The notes: a model not told the origin generated them from the sequence alone. A DNA stretch of 64,000 nucleotides from RGIG1681 sp017467625 (GCA_017467625.1 JAFUSN010000004.1:310001-374000), one strand, 5' to 3'; counted from the first letter of the stretch, positions 7,924 to 16,578 are shown. A program made the numbers and translations.

Positions 7924-8901
7924 GTGAATTTAGAAAAGTTTTTGAGAGTTTTAGAATCATTTCGTGACACCTGTTATGAAGTTGATATATATCCAAACCA
8001 TCCAATTAGACTTGAGGTTTTGCAATTTAGTGGTAAATCAGTTGTTGCAACTAATGCGGAAATTATAAACAGAGCTGCATCTCTTGCAGAATTTTATAAT
8101 AAAAATTGGCTTGGAAATGCAGATTTTATGCATATTCCTGATTTTATTTCTTGCTATTACAACTATTTAAATTTTCCAATCGTTGTTGCACGAAATTTTA
8201 AAAATGATGAAATTGTTGCAAGTGAAATAGTTAAATTTGAAGAAAATAACAGTAAGAGAATAGCGCCATATTTTCCAGTTCCAAATGTTGATTTTTTCAA
8301 AATAACTGGGCTTTTAGTTAAAAAAGATGCGGGTGTCCGTGGGTTAGGTAAAAAACTTTATGAAACGGCAATACGCGGAGCATATAATTATCATAAAACT
8401 TCACCTGAAACGATGCTAATTTGCTTGATTGACTGCAGAAACAATATGAGTATTTCAGCTTTAAATAAAGTTCTTGATGTAATGAAAATTGATGGTGGAT
8501 TTTTAGATTCAAAAATAATTGGTTTTTATGAACTTAGGAATCCAAACACAAAAGAATTAGCTGAAGCTCCAACACTGGTTGTAAAAATTGAACTTGAACC
8601 AACTGAAAAGGTTTATAGTAAGCCTTACACAATTGAGTTTAATGGTGGTGATTCCTTAAATTTATATCAAAATTTAACAAATCAATTGCATACTGCGCTT
8701 GCTCCATTTAATGTTTCACCAAGTCCAATTGAAACTTACGATGCCAAAAATGGTTTGGTTGATTTTTATTGGTTGGAGAATGAACTTGCAACAAGAAATT
8801 TGAAAATCATTACCAACGGAACTGAGCTTGGAAATGACAGACATGTGGAAACGGATCAAAATCTTGAAATGCACTCATGTTTACTTGGAAAGTATATTTA
8901 A
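7924..8901 (+). CDS. GNAT-fold acetyltransferase-like protein
   Basis: A 325-aa protein starting with GTG after a GGGGGTG ribosome site. Around residue 138 is a Gly-rich loop VRGLGKKLYETA preceded by a beta strand (FKITGLLVKKDAG), which is the acetyl-CoA binding motif A of GNAT N-acetyltransferases. The rest is not recognisable and the protein is about twice the length of a simple GNAT, so it may hold two domains. Substrate unknown. It is followed after 12 bases by a dipeptidase gene, suggesting amino-acid or peptide metabolism. Confidence 0.55.
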   Translation: MNLEKFLRVLESFRDTCYEVDIYPNHPIRLEVLQFSGKSVVATNAEIINRAASLAEFYNKNWLGNADFMHIPDFISCYYNYLNFPIVVARNFKNDEIVASEIVKFEENNSKRIAPYFPVPNVDFFKITGLLVKKDAGVRGLGKKLYETAIRGAYNYHKTSPETMLICLIDCRNNMSISALNKVLDVMKIDGGFLDSKIIGFYELRNPNTKELAEAPTLVVKIELEPTEKVYSKPYTIEFNGGDSLNLYQNLTNQLHTALAPFNVSPSPIETYDAKNGLVDFYWLENELATRNLKIITNGTELGNDRHVETDQNLEMHSCLLGKYI

Positions 8902-8913
8902 TGGGGAACAAAA

Positions 8914-10284
8914 GTGAAAAATAAGACCATTGAAATATTTAAACAAATTTGTAAAATCCCAAGAGAATCGGGAAATGAACAAGAAATTTCAAACTTTATT
9001 GTTAATTTTGCAAAAAACAGAAGGCTTGAATATGTTCAAGATGCCTTTGGAAATGTTATAGTGAAAAAATTCACCGGCGCAAATTCACCGGTAATTTTGC
9101 AAGCACATTTGGACATGGTTTGTGAAACCAATTTAAAAGATTTTGATTTTTCTAAAAATGAAATTTCAATTTTTGAAGAAGATGGATTTTTAAAAGCAAA
9201 AGGAACAACTCTTGGTGCAGATAACGGCATTGGGGTTGTTGAAATGCTTGCTGCTTTAGATTCGGATTTAAAAATTAATGTTGAGTGTGTTTTTACAGTC
9301 AGTGAAGAAACAAACATGTCAGGTGCTGAAAACATTGATGTTTCAGGGTTAACTGGGAAAATAATGGTTAATCTTGATGGTTTTAATGAAAAAACAATCA
9401 TTAATGAAGTTGCAGCATTTTCTGATATTGAAATAAAATTTGAATATGAAAAGGAGCAAGTTGAAAATAAATATTTTCAAATTAAACTTTCGGGGCTTGA
9501 AGGTGGGCACTCCGGATTTGATATTGACAAAGGTCACGGGAATGCCATTAAACTTTTGGCAGAACTTTTGCTTGAAGTTCGTGATATTCAAATTTTAAAT
9601 TTTGTTGGCGGTGGCAAATTTAATGTTATTCCATCTTGTGCAACTTGTGATTTTTATTCCGAGCTAGATGAATTACAAATAAAACAAATACTGCAAAAAT
9701 TCACAAAAAAATATAAAAAAATATATAAAAATTTAAAAATAACGACAAAATTTTTTAAAAAAGAAGATGTTTTTTATTCAATTTCAAGCAGCATTCAGTT
9801 TTTGAATTCAATTTTGGAAATTCCAGATGGTGTTATTAATAGAAATGAAGATGGTTTAGTTACAAGCTCATCAAATCTTGGAAATGTTAATTTAAGTGAA
9901 GGGTTTTTGTGGATTGGTGCACGCAGTTCAAAGATTGATGAGGAAACTCAAATTTATAAAAATTTAAAAGAAATTGTTGCAAAGTATGATTATTCATTTA
10001 ATGTTTTGGGGTATCAGCCAGGGTTTGAAACACCTAAAAATTCCACTTTAATAAAAAAACTCACACGAGCATTTCAAAATGTTTTTGGTGAATGCAGCCC
10101 CATGATTAAGCCAGTTCACATTTGCGTTGAAGCAGGCATGTTAAAAGAAAAAATGCCAGATACTCAAGTGGTTATAATTTCTCCGGAAATTTTAGGAGCA
10201 CATTCAGTAAATGAAAAGGTTAAGATTTCTTCAATAATTGAATTTGACAATTGGCTTTTTGAATTTTTAAAAATCTTAGATTAA
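8914..10284 (+). CDS. pepD: PepD-type aminoacyl-histidine dipeptidase (M20 family)
   Basis: A 456-aa cytoplasmic metallopeptidase with GTG start behind GGGGA. Metal and catalytic residues are visible in order: His65 and Asp67 in LQAHLDMVCE, Asp103 in LGADNGIG, the general base pair Glu131-Glu132 in SEETNMSG, Asp in NLDGF, and His in the C-terminal GAHSVNEKV. The lid domain lies between residues 180 and 370. It hydrolyses dipeptides, classically Xaa-His, using two zinc ions. Somewhat shorter than E. coli PepD (485 aa). It belongs to the cluster beginning at 7924. Confidence 0.9.
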   Translation: MKNKTIEIFKQICKIPRESGNEQEISNFIVNFAKNRRLEYVQDAFGNVIVKKFTGANSPVILQAHLDMVCETNLKDFDFSKNEISIFEEDGFLKAKGTTLGADNGIGVVEMLAALDSDLKINVECVFTVSEETNMSGAENIDVSGLTGKIMVNLDGFNEKTIINEVAAFSDIEIKFEYEKEQVENKYFQIKLSGLEGGHSGFDIDKGHGNAIKLLAELLLEVRDIQILNFVGGGKFNVIPSCATCDFYSELDELQIKQILQKFTKKYKKIYKNLKITTKFFKKEDVFYSISSSIQFLNSILEIPDGVINRNEDGLVTSSSNLGNVNLSEGFLWIGARSSKIDEETQIYKNLKEIVAKYDYSFNVLGYQPGFETPKNSTLIKKLTRAFQNVFGECSPMIKPVHICVEAGMLKEKMPDTQVVIISPEILGAHSVNEKVKISSIIEFDNWLFEFLKILD

Positions 10285-10337
10285 TGTTTTGACAATTGTG
10301 TGAAGCTTGGAATATAACTATTATATTGGTGAAAAAT

Positions 10338-11462
10338 ATGACAGATAAAAAAGTTGTAACTCGTGAAAAGATTATAATTAAAACAAGTTTTTTGGGGATT
10401 TTGGCAAATTTCTTTTTGGCTGGATTTAAAGCCTTAGCAGGGTTGCTTTCAAATTCCATTGCAATTGTGCTTGATGCTGTAAACAATTTAAGTGATGCGC
10501 TTTCGTCACTCATCACAATCATTGGAACAAAAATTGCAGGGAAAAAGCCCGACAAAAAGCATCCATATGGGCATGGTCGCGTTGAATATTTAAGCACTAT
10601 GATAATTGCTGTAATTATTCTTTATGCCGGAATAACTTCCTTAATTGAGTCAGTTAAAAAAATTATAAATCCAGTTGTTCCAGATTATTCAGTGCTTGCA
10701 ATTGTGATTGTTTCAGTGGCAATTTTAGTTAAAATTTTTCTTGGAATTTATTTCAGAAAGGTTGGAAAGCGTGTGAATTCAGACTCGCTTGTGGGTTCTG
10801 GAAGTGATGCACTTATGGACTCCATTATTTCAGCAGCAACACTTGTTTCTGCAATAATTTTCATTTCGTTTGGGTTGTCACTTGAGGCATACTTGGGTGT
10901 GATTATTGCACTATTAATTATTAAAACAGGAATTTCCATGCTAAAAGCTGCAATTAGTCAAATTCTTGGTGAAAGGGTTGATAAATCAATTTCCGTTGAT
11001 ATAAAGAAAACGATTTCGTCTTTTGATGGGGTTTATGGAGCCTATGATTTAGTTTTAGATAATTATGGCCCAGATAAATATATGGGTTCAATTCACATCG
11101 AAGTTTCGGATACAACCACAGCCGCAGAAATTGATGAACTCACTCGTGAAATAATGAAAGCTGTTTACGACAAGCATGGTGTAATTTTAACGGCAGTTGG
11201 GGTTTATTCATTTAACACAAAAGATGAAGAGGCAAAAATGGTTCGCGATGAGATTAGTAAAATTGTCCATTCACATAAAACAGTTTTGCAGATGCACGGA
11301 TTTTATTTGAACAAAAAGGATAAATCAATTAGTTTTGACATCATTTTAGATTTTGCAGATGAAGAAAGAAATAAAACATACGCTGAAATTTATGATGAAG
11401 TTCAAGCCAAATTTCCTGACTACAAACTAGCCATCACAATGGACATTGATGTCAGCGATTAA
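10338..11462 (+). CDS. Cation diffusion facilitator transporter
   Basis: A 374-aa member of the CDF family, exporting zinc, iron or manganese in exchange for protons. Six transmembrane helices lie in the first 220 residues; the signature DAVNNLSDALSS and the KHPYGHGRVEYLS motif supply the Asp/His metal sites. A cytoplasmic C-terminal domain (MGSIHIEVSDTTT) follows, with an extra ferredoxin-like region of about 80 residues at the very end. I use the ATG at 10338, which has GGTGAA upstream; a longer TTG-start version from 10296 lacks any ribosome site. It shares a bidirectional terminator with the small gene on the other strand. Confidence 0.9.
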   Translation: MTDKKVVTREKIIIKTSFLGILANFFLAGFKALAGLLSNSIAIVLDAVNNLSDALSSLITIIGTKIAGKKPDKKHPYGHGRVEYLSTMIIAVIILYAGITSLIESVKKIINPVVPDYSVLAIVIVSVAILVKIFLGIYFRKVGKRVNSDSLVGSGSDALMDSIISAATLVSAIIFISFGLSLEAYLGVIIALLIIKTGISMLKAAISQILGERVDKSISVDIKKTISSFDGVYGAYDLVLDNYGPDKYMGSIHIEVSDTTTAAEIDELTREIMKAVYDKHGVILTAVGVYSFNTKDEEAKMVRDEISKIVHSHKTVLQMHGFYLNKKDKSISFDIILDFADEERNKTYAEIYDEVQAKFPDYKLAITMDIDVSD

Positions 11463-11468
11463 CAAATT

Positions 11469-11495
11469 AAAGAGAGTGAAATACACTCTCTTTAA
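11469..11495. terminator. Bidirectional terminator between convergent genes
   Basis: Perfect 10-bp stem AAAGAGAGTG / CACTCTCTTT with loop AAATA. The minus-strand gene's stop codon overlaps one arm. Confidence 0.9.
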
Positions 11496-11629
11496 TTGTT
11501 ATTTTTATCAAAAAAATCAAACTTTGATGTTGAAAAGTTAGAATTGTTTTCATCATTGTTATCGTCAGTTTCAAGTTCATCTAAATCATCAAGCATTTCT
11601 TCAAATTCTTCTTCGTCTTCTTCACTCAT
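11492..11629 (-). CDS. Small acidic protein (45 aa)
   Basis: Reading the minus strand from 11629 gives a 45-codon frame beginning MSEEDEEEFEEMLDDLDELE and ending in an Asn/Phe-rich tail (FDFFDKNNN). TAAGGAG lies 11 bases upstream of the ATG, and the frame ends exactly in a strong terminator shared with the convergent CDF gene. Ribosome site, terminator and lack of internal stops make it a credible gene. About 40 percent of residues are Asp or Glu; no family recognised. The plus-strand Ser-rich frame over the same bases is its shadow. Function unknown; acidic mini-proteins of this kind can be partners of RNA polymerase or of basic proteins, but that is only a guess. Confidence 0.7.
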   Translation of the reverse strand: MSEEDEEEFEEMLDDLDELETDDNNDENNSNFSTSKFDFFDKNNN

Positions 11630-11751
11630 GGCTGTTTTTGCTCCTTACAAGATTAAGTATAACATCAAAATTTTCAAAGCAAAAATAAAATGACATAAAA
11701 CACTTGATTTTTGTTAAAATTTTTAGTATATTATTTTCGTTAGCAAAATAT

Positions 11752-11839
11752 GGATGGTTGGCTGAGCGGTCTAAAGCACCAGTCTTGAAAACTGGCGAAG
11801 TGCAAGCTTCCTGGGGTTCGAATCCCTAACCATCCGCCA
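11752..11839 (+). tRNA. tRNA-Ser (anticodon UGA)
   Basis: An 88-base class II tRNA. The acceptor stem GGATGGT pairs with ACCATCC, the anticodon stem is CCAGT/ACTGG with TGA in the loop, a long variable arm follows (GCGAAGTGCAAGCTTCC), then the T arm GGGTTCGAATCCC and an encoded CCA end. It reads UCA/UCN serine codons. A hairpin terminator follows directly, and that terminator marks the left border of the restriction island. Confidence 0.97.
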
Positions 11840-11842
11840 AGG

Positions 11843-11857
11843 AAAACCTAAGTTGAA
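11843..11857 (+). repeat. Direct repeat, left copy (candidate attL of the restriction island)
   Basis: AAAACCTAAGTTGAA, 15 bases, identical to 16611-16625. Both copies form the left arm of a terminator, but the right arms differ, as expected if recombination joined different flanks here. Confidence 0.55.
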
Positions 11858-11882
11858 CACTTCAATTTAGGTTTCTTTTTTT
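11843..11882 (+). terminator. Terminator of tRNA-Ser
   Basis: Long hairpin with arms AAACCTAAGTTGAA and TTCAATTTAGGTTT around CAC, then a T run. Its left arm is the direct repeat found again at 16611. Confidence 0.85.
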
Positions 11883-11908
11883 GTTATAATACACCAAGGA
11901 GAAAAGAC

Positions 11909-12658
11909 ATGAGAAAAAGACCTATTTGTTTATATTGGATTTTGTCTTTAATATCTATTGTTTCATTCATAGCATTGATTGTTTTAGTGCTTTATCTGTA
12001 TAAATACAAAAGCGATTCAACTTTGCTTGGTATATTTTCTGCTTGGATTAGTATAATTGCAGGCTTGACGTTTAGTGCTTTAATTTCTCTTTTTGTCCAA
12101 GTTATAAATGATAATGCAAATAAAAAAGATATTTTAGAAAGAAAAGAACTAATAAGGAAACGTGAACTTGATATTTTGTCGAGAGAATTATCTCCATTTT
12201 TATCTTTTTACTATTATAATGAAAAGTTTTTGCTTGATAAATATAAAATAAAAGATTCAATGTTAAATAATAATCTAGACACAAATATAATCCACTCCAA
12301 TATGCAAATATTAAATAAGCATTTAAAGAGAGCAAACAAACAAAACAAAGCTTTTATTGAAAATTATTTATTGTTATCTCAAGCCACACAGGAGCAATAT
12401 AATAAAATAGTTGATGTGATTTGCAAAAAGGGAGTTGAATTTGAAAATATAAACATAGATTTTAACTTTGAAATCTTCAGCAAAGAAGAAATAGAAACAT
12501 TAAAAATTATACCTTTGTATATCAAAGAATATAATGATAATGTTTATTTGTCTTTAGATAATTTTATAAAAATTGTTAAAACTTTTAATTTAACCATAAA
12601 CTTTAATGATTATATTTGGACAGTTTTACTTGCTATTATGATATCGGACAGTAATTAG
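11909..12658 (+). CDS. Two-helix membrane protein of unknown function
   Basis: A 249-aa protein with two N-terminal transmembrane helices (about residues 9-31 and 44-66) and a charged, helical cytoplasmic part of about 180 residues, rich in Lys, Asn and Glu. Ribosome site AAGGAG. It is the first gene inside the putative island behind tRNA-Ser and uses ATA and AGA codons more freely than the core genes. The arrangement (short membrane anchor plus helical cytoplasmic domain) resembles membrane effectors of phage defence, but no family is recognised. Confidence 0.6.
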   Translation: MRKRPICLYWILSLISIVSFIALIVLVLYLYKYKSDSTLLGIFSAWISIIAGLTFSALISLFVQVINDNANKKDILERKELIRKRELDILSRELSPFLSFYYYNEKFLLDKYKIKDSMLNNNLDTNIIHSNMQILNKHLKRANKQNKAFIENYLLLSQATQEQYNKIVDVICKKGVEFENINIDFNFEIFSKEEIETLKIIPLYIKEYNDNVYLSLDNFIKIVKTFNLTINFNDYIWTVLLAIMISDSN

Positions 12659-12728
12659 TGGCGGTTTATGCCGTGAAAGGTTCTTGACATGAGTTGGAAT
12701 CATTCAGGCTATTTGCCCTAGCAAATAA

Positions 12729-12765
12729 AAAAAGAGCGACAGCAATTTATCTGTTACTCTTTTTG
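12729..12765 (+). terminator. Rho-independent terminator
   Basis: Stem AAAAAGAGCGACAG against CTGTTACTCTTTTT with one mismatch and one G-T pair, loop CAATTTAT. It ends the membrane-protein gene. The remaining bases up to 12923 hold only the methyltransferase promoter (TGTTATAAT near 12882-12890). Confidence 0.75.
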
Positions 12766-12923
12766 TCTATATAACTATTTCAACAGAAAATTGTATCAAG
12801 ACAAGCACGCGTCAAGGTTGCAAATTTAAAAAATTAAATTCATAAATTTAGCTAAAATTCGATACAGAATGTAATATTTTATGTTATAATTCATTTGTAA
12901 TTATATTAGAAGGAAAACAGATA

Positions 12924-13925
12924 ATGAAGATACTAAGTTTGTTTAGTGGATGTGGTGGTTTAGATTTAGGTTTTGAAAAAGCGGGTTTTGAAATACCTAT
13001 TGCAAACGAATTTGACCCTACAATATGGGAAACATTTAAGGTTAATCATCCAAAAACAAAATTATTAGAATGCGATATAAAGAAAATTACAGAAAGTGAT
13101 TTACCTAATGACATTGACGGAATTATTGGTGGACCACCTTGTCAATCATGGTCAGAGGCTGGTTCATTAAGGGGAATAAATGATAGCCGTGGTCAATTAT
13201 TCTATGAATATATTAGGATGATTAAAATAGTAAAGCCAAAATTTTTTTTAGCAGAAAATGTTAGTGGTATGCTTGCAAATAGACATTCTGAAGCTGTTCA
13301 AAATATTATTCAAATGTTTAAAGATTGTGGGTATGATGTTTCAATAACATTAGTAAACGCAAAAGATTATGGTGTTGCTGAAGAAAGAAAAAGAGTCTTT
13401 TATATTGGATTTAGAAAAGATTTGAATATTGATTTTCAATTTCCTAAAGGTTCAACTGAAGATGATGAAAAGAAAATAACATTACGTGATATTATTTGGG
13501 ATTTACAATCAACAGCTGTTCCTGCTTTAGATAAAAACTATCGTAATCCTAAAGCAATAAATAATAATGAGTATTTTATTGGAGCTTTCTCTCCTATATT
13601 TATGAGTAGAAACAGAGTTAAAGGCTGGGATGAACAAGCATTTACTGTTCAGGCGTCAGGAAGGCAATGCCAAATCCATCCACAAGCACCTAAAATGACA
13701 TTTGTTGGAAAAAATAAACGAGAATTCGTTAAGGGGCAAGAAAATCTATATAGAAGAATGACTGTAAGAGAAGTTGCTAGAGTGCAAGGTTTTCCTGATG
13801 ACTTTAAATTTATTTATGAAAAAGTAGATAATGCATATAAAATGATTGGTAATGCTGTTCCTGTAAATTTAGCTTACGAAATTGCTGTTTCAATAAAAAA
13901 ACAACTTGAAGAACAAGGAGTATAA
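12924..13925 (+). CDS. DNA (cytosine-5) methyltransferase, M.HaeIII-like
   Basis: A 333-aa C5-cytosine methyltransferase. All core motifs are present: SAM-binding LFSGCGGLDLGF at the start, catalytic GGPPCQSWSE with Cys73, the ENVSGM and RKRVFYIGF motifs, then QASGRQCQ (target recognition) and GNAVPVNLAYE. From memory the protein follows M.HaeIII along its whole length, including SLRGI, MSRNRV, HPQAP and the QASGRQCQ target-recognition block, so the predicted site is GGCC. It is followed three bases later by the matching endonuclease. An extended -10 box (TGTTATAAT) lies 34 bases upstream, and GAAGGAAA serves as ribosome site. Confidence 0.93.
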   Translation: MKILSLFSGCGGLDLGFEKAGFEIPIANEFDPTIWETFKVNHPKTKLLECDIKKITESDLPNDIDGIIGGPPCQSWSEAGSLRGINDSRGQLFYEYIRMIKIVKPKFFLAENVSGMLANRHSEAVQNIIQMFKDCGYDVSITLVNAKDYGVAEERKRVFYIGFRKDLNIDFQFPKGSTEDDEKKITLRDIIWDLQSTAVPALDKNYRNPKAINNNEYFIGAFSPIFMSRNRVKGWDEQAFTVQASGRQCQIHPQAPKMTFVGKNKREFVKGQENLYRRMTVREVARVQGFPDDFKFIYEKVDNAYKMIGNAVPVNLAYEIAVSIKKQLEEQGV

Positions 13926-13928
13926 TAC

Positions 13929-14882
13929 ATGAGTGATTTAAGCAATAATCAAGGTAGAGCCTATGAGTATATTTGTTTAACTACATTGAATAGTGAAATA
14001 AATAAAATTCGCAAAGCTGAAATAATAGAAAACAGTGCTTATAATGCTTCACAAAGAGCTTGGAATACAATTCCTACAACTTTACAGATTCTATTACAAC
14101 AAAGTGCAAATGCTGTTGTTTCAACTATATTTGATATGGAACCAATGATAATAGAAAAATCTAATGATACATTGGAATTAAAAATTCAAACCGACAATGA
14201 AGGAAAAGAAGGAGATGTTAGAGATATTCTAATATCTCGCAAGAATGTTCAATGGGAAATTGGTTTAAGTTTAAAACATAATCATTTTGCCGTTAAACAT
14301 AGTCGATTGGGTAAAAATTTAGATTTTGGTAAAAGGTGGTTCAATATTGCATGTTCAACACAATATTGGAATGATATAAAACCAATATTTAACTATCTAG
14401 AAGAACAAAAGAAAAATAATAGAAATTGGAATCAATTGGAAGATAAAGAAACTGACGTATATATTCCACTTCTAAATGCTTTTATTAAAGAGATAAAACA
14501 AAGCACACAACAAGATTCAAGTGTTCCAAGAAAAATGGTTGAGTATTTATTAGGCGAATTTGATTTTTACAAAGTTATTAGTATTGATATGAAGAAAATA
14601 ACACGCATTCAATCTTATAATTTGCATGGAAAACTTAATCAATCAACAAAAACAACTAGCCCTAAAATTAAAATACCAGTTGTATCACTTCCAACAAGAA
14701 TTGTTAGTTTAGAATTTAAACCTGAAAGTTCAAATACAGTTGAATTATATATGGATGGTGGTTGGCAATTTAATTTTAGAATACATAATGCTTCAACAAA
14801 AGTCGAAACTAGCTTAAAGTTTGATATTCAAATTGTTGGTATGCCAACAACAATAATATCAATAGATTGTAAATGGGACTAA
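13929..14882 (+). CDS. HaeIII-family type II restriction endonuclease
   Basis: A 317-aa protein beginning SDLSNNQGRAYEY, which matches the opening of HaeIII/NgoPII-type endonucleases. Residues about 95-130 contain EGDVRDILISR, then WEIGLSLKHNHFAVKHSRLG, the region with the presumed Asp/Glu-x-Lys nuclease residues. It cleaves GGCC duplex DNA when the methylase has not modified it. AAGGAG inside the end of the methylase gene serves as its ribosome site, so the methylase is made first. Full length, no internal stop, so the pair is probably active. Codon use is the AT-rich, ATA-tolerant type of the island. Confidence 0.88.
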   Translation: MSDLSNNQGRAYEYICLTTLNSEINKIRKAEIIENSAYNASQRAWNTIPTTLQILLQQSANAVVSTIFDMEPMIIEKSNDTLELKIQTDNEGKEGDVRDILISRKNVQWEIGLSLKHNHFAVKHSRLGKNLDFGKRWFNIACSTQYWNDIKPIFNYLEEQKKNNRNWNQLEDKETDVYIPLLNAFIKEIKQSTQQDSSVPRKMVEYLLGEFDFYKVISIDMKKITRIQSYNLHGKLNQSTKTTSPKIKIPVVSLPTRIVSLEFKPESSNTVELYMDGGWQFNFRIHNASTKVETSLKFDIQIVGMPTTIISIDCKWD

Positions 14883-14965
14883 GAGAATACTAATAAAGCA
14901 AAGCAATTTCAAAGCTAATATCAACTGAAGTTTATATTCACTTAAAAAACAGCCGATAAACATTG

Positions 14966-14996
14966 AGAAGAAGTTAAAACACTTCTTCTTTTTTTG
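14966..14996 (+). terminator. Terminator after the restriction-modification pair
   Basis: Perfect stem AGAAGAAGT / ACTTCTTCT, loop TAAAAC, long T run. Confidence 0.9.
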
Positions 14997-15051
14997 TTTT
15001 AAGTATATACAAATATATCATCTTTATGATATAATCGTTTTAGGAGAAAAT

Positions 15052-16083
15052 ATGGTAGTAGACACAAAGGCAATTAAATCAATGTTAATAAAATCAGCTA
15101 GAATTGATAATAATGTTCAACTTGTAGAATTATTAAAAAACGGAACATGCTCGTTGTTAGATGTATCGGAATTTATGGATAGTAAGACATATTATGAATA
15201 TCATATATCCATAGGATTGATTGAATACAAACAGCTCAAAAATCCAGAATTAATAGAAGATGCTATTCTATCTGAAATCAAAAGATATAACCAAAGTAAT
15301 GATTACGAATTTGTAGCTGTAAAAATTTTAATTAAAAATGAAATTTTGTTGGATTGGGACGCAATTTATCCTTTATCAAAACAAGATGTTCTTAATTCAA
15401 TAAAGCTGGAAAAGGATTTGCTGGTAAAGGCAGCAACAGATACAAGAATTGATGATATTGAAAAAGAATATATCACAAATCATGCCTTACTAGTTAAACT
15501 TCTTTCTAGACTAGAATATGATCCACCTATAAAATTTTCTTCATTATGGGATTGGTATAATTTCTATAAAAACAAATTTCCTAAATGGGCTCAACGTAGA
15601 GATTGGGTAAATGATAGCTATAGTAAATTAATAGAAATTATAAAACAATCCGACTCTTCAATGTATATGACTATTAATTGTTTAACCGGCTGGGAAAAGG
15701 TTGACAATATGTATAAAAAAATGCAATCTGAAATGCTGGAAGCGAAAGATACTTTTGCTTATCAAAAAGTAGGTTTGGCAGCAAGAGATTTATTGATATT
15801 TTTAGGTCGTGAAATTTATAAACCCGAATTACATGGAGTAGAATACGAAGGTGTAAAAATTGGAAAAGATGATGATACCAGAATGATTAATGCTTATATT
15901 AATTACCAATTAAAAGGTTCAAATAATGACGATAAAAGAAAATTTGTAAAAACAATTACTAATTTAGCAGACAATTTAACACATAAACTAGATAACGGCA
16001 AAAAAATCGATGCTGAAATGTGTTTAGAGTCAATAACATCATTATTGCGAATTATAAAAGCGATAGAAAGAAATATCAAATGA
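15052..16083 (+). CDS. Unrecognised 343-aa island protein (possible defence gene)
   Basis: A soluble, largely helical protein with its own promoter (TATAAT at 15030-15035) and GGAG ribosome site. I recognise no family with confidence. The N-terminal 150 residues are charged and helical; residues 165-210 are aromatic-rich (LWDWYNFYKNKFPKWAQRRDW). The last about 110 residues (ARDLLIFLGREIYKP and on to NLADNLTHKLDNGKK and SITSLLRIIKAIE) recall C-terminal domains common in uncharacterised phage-defence and abortive-infection proteins, with a HEPN-like helical look but no clear R-x4-H. It sits just downstream of the HaeIII-type pair as a separate transcription unit inside the same island. Confidence 0.6.
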   Translation: MVVDTKAIKSMLIKSARIDNNVQLVELLKNGTCSLLDVSEFMDSKTYYEYHISIGLIEYKQLKNPELIEDAILSEIKRYNQSNDYEFVAVKILIKNEILLDWDAIYPLSKQDVLNSIKLEKDLLVKAATDTRIDDIEKEYITNHALLVKLLSRLEYDPPIKFSSLWDWYNFYKNKFPKWAQRRDWVNDSYSKLIEIIKQSDSSMYMTINCLTGWEKVDNMYKKMQSEMLEAKDTFAYQKVGLAARDLLIFLGREIYKPELHGVEYEGVKIGKDDDTRMINAYINYQLKGSNNDDKRKFVKTITNLADNLTHKLDNGKKIDAEMCLESITSLLRIIKAIERNIK

Positions 16084-16158
16084 TTATTTTAATCTTCAAC
16101 CAACCAACACCAACATATATTCTAGGGTTAGGATTGGATAACGCCCACTTCGCCAGAT

Positions 16159-16190
16159 AATTGCCGTTTATTTCAAACGGCAATTTTTTT
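16159..16190 (+). terminator. Rho-independent terminator
   Basis: Perfect 11-bp stem AATTGCCGTTT / AAACGGCAATT, loop ATTTC, T run. Ends the 15052 gene. Confidence 0.93.
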
Positions 16191-16238
16191 TGTATGTTTT
16201 GTAATGGTTGTAAAACTAATGCATGTTTGATAAAAGTG

Positions 16239-16247
16239 TGTTATAAT
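16239..16247 (+). promoter_or_regulatory. Extended -10 promoter that decides the next start codon
   Basis: TGTTATAAT. The upstream in-frame ATG at 16246 lies inside this -10 box, so it cannot be the translation start. Confidence 0.65.
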
Positions 16248-16266
16248 GAAAGCGGAAGGATTTAAA

Positions 16267-16578
16267 ATGGTTGGTAAATATAAAGTTATTACGCTATGCG
16301 GTAGCACAAGGTTTAAAGATGACTTTTTAAGAGAACAAAAAAGATTGACTCTTGAAGGAAACATAGTAATATCTGTGGGTTTGTTTGGGCACTCTGGAGA
16401 TGATGAAGTTTGGACAGAAAACACAAAAGAAATGTTAGACGATATGCACAAAAGAAAAATTGATATGGCTGATGAAATTTTTGTTATCAATAGAGATGGA
16501 TATATTGGTTCAAGCACAAAATCTGAAATTGAGTATGCATTAAAAAATGGAAAAGTAGTAAAATATTTGGAAAATTAA
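16267..16578 (+). CDS. Nucleoside 2-deoxyribosyltransferase-like (DUF4406-type) protein
   Basis: A 103-aa protein from the ATG at 16267, which has GGAAGGA six bases upstream; an earlier ATG falls inside the promoter. It has the short Rossmann-like fold of the family: ITLCGSTRF near the N-terminus (ribose-phosphate loop), a Glu-rich central helix, DMADEIFVINRDGYIGSSTKSEIEYA near the C-terminus, where the conserved Glu of SEIEYA matches the nucleophile region. It likely acts on a nucleoside or nucleotide; as an island gene it may belong to nucleotide-based defence or phage-related metabolism. Substrate unknown. Confidence 0.75.
   Translation: MVGKYKVITLCGSTRFKDDFLREQKRLTLEGNIVISVGLFGHSGDDEVWTENTKEMLDDMHKRKIDMADEIFVINRDGYIGSSTKSEIEYALKNGKVVKYLEN

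Noticed and set aside
9036..9401. Long minus-strand frame inside pepD
   Set aside because: Antisense shadow of a clear metallopeptidase; no ribosome site or promoter.
10296..10337. TTG start adding 14 residues to the CDF transporter
   Set aside because: No ribosome site and the extra residues do not fit the family; ATG 10338 has GGTGAA.
11496..11693. Ser-rich 65-residue plus-strand frame
   Set aside because: It is the antisense shadow of the acidic minus-strand gene and has no ribosome site.
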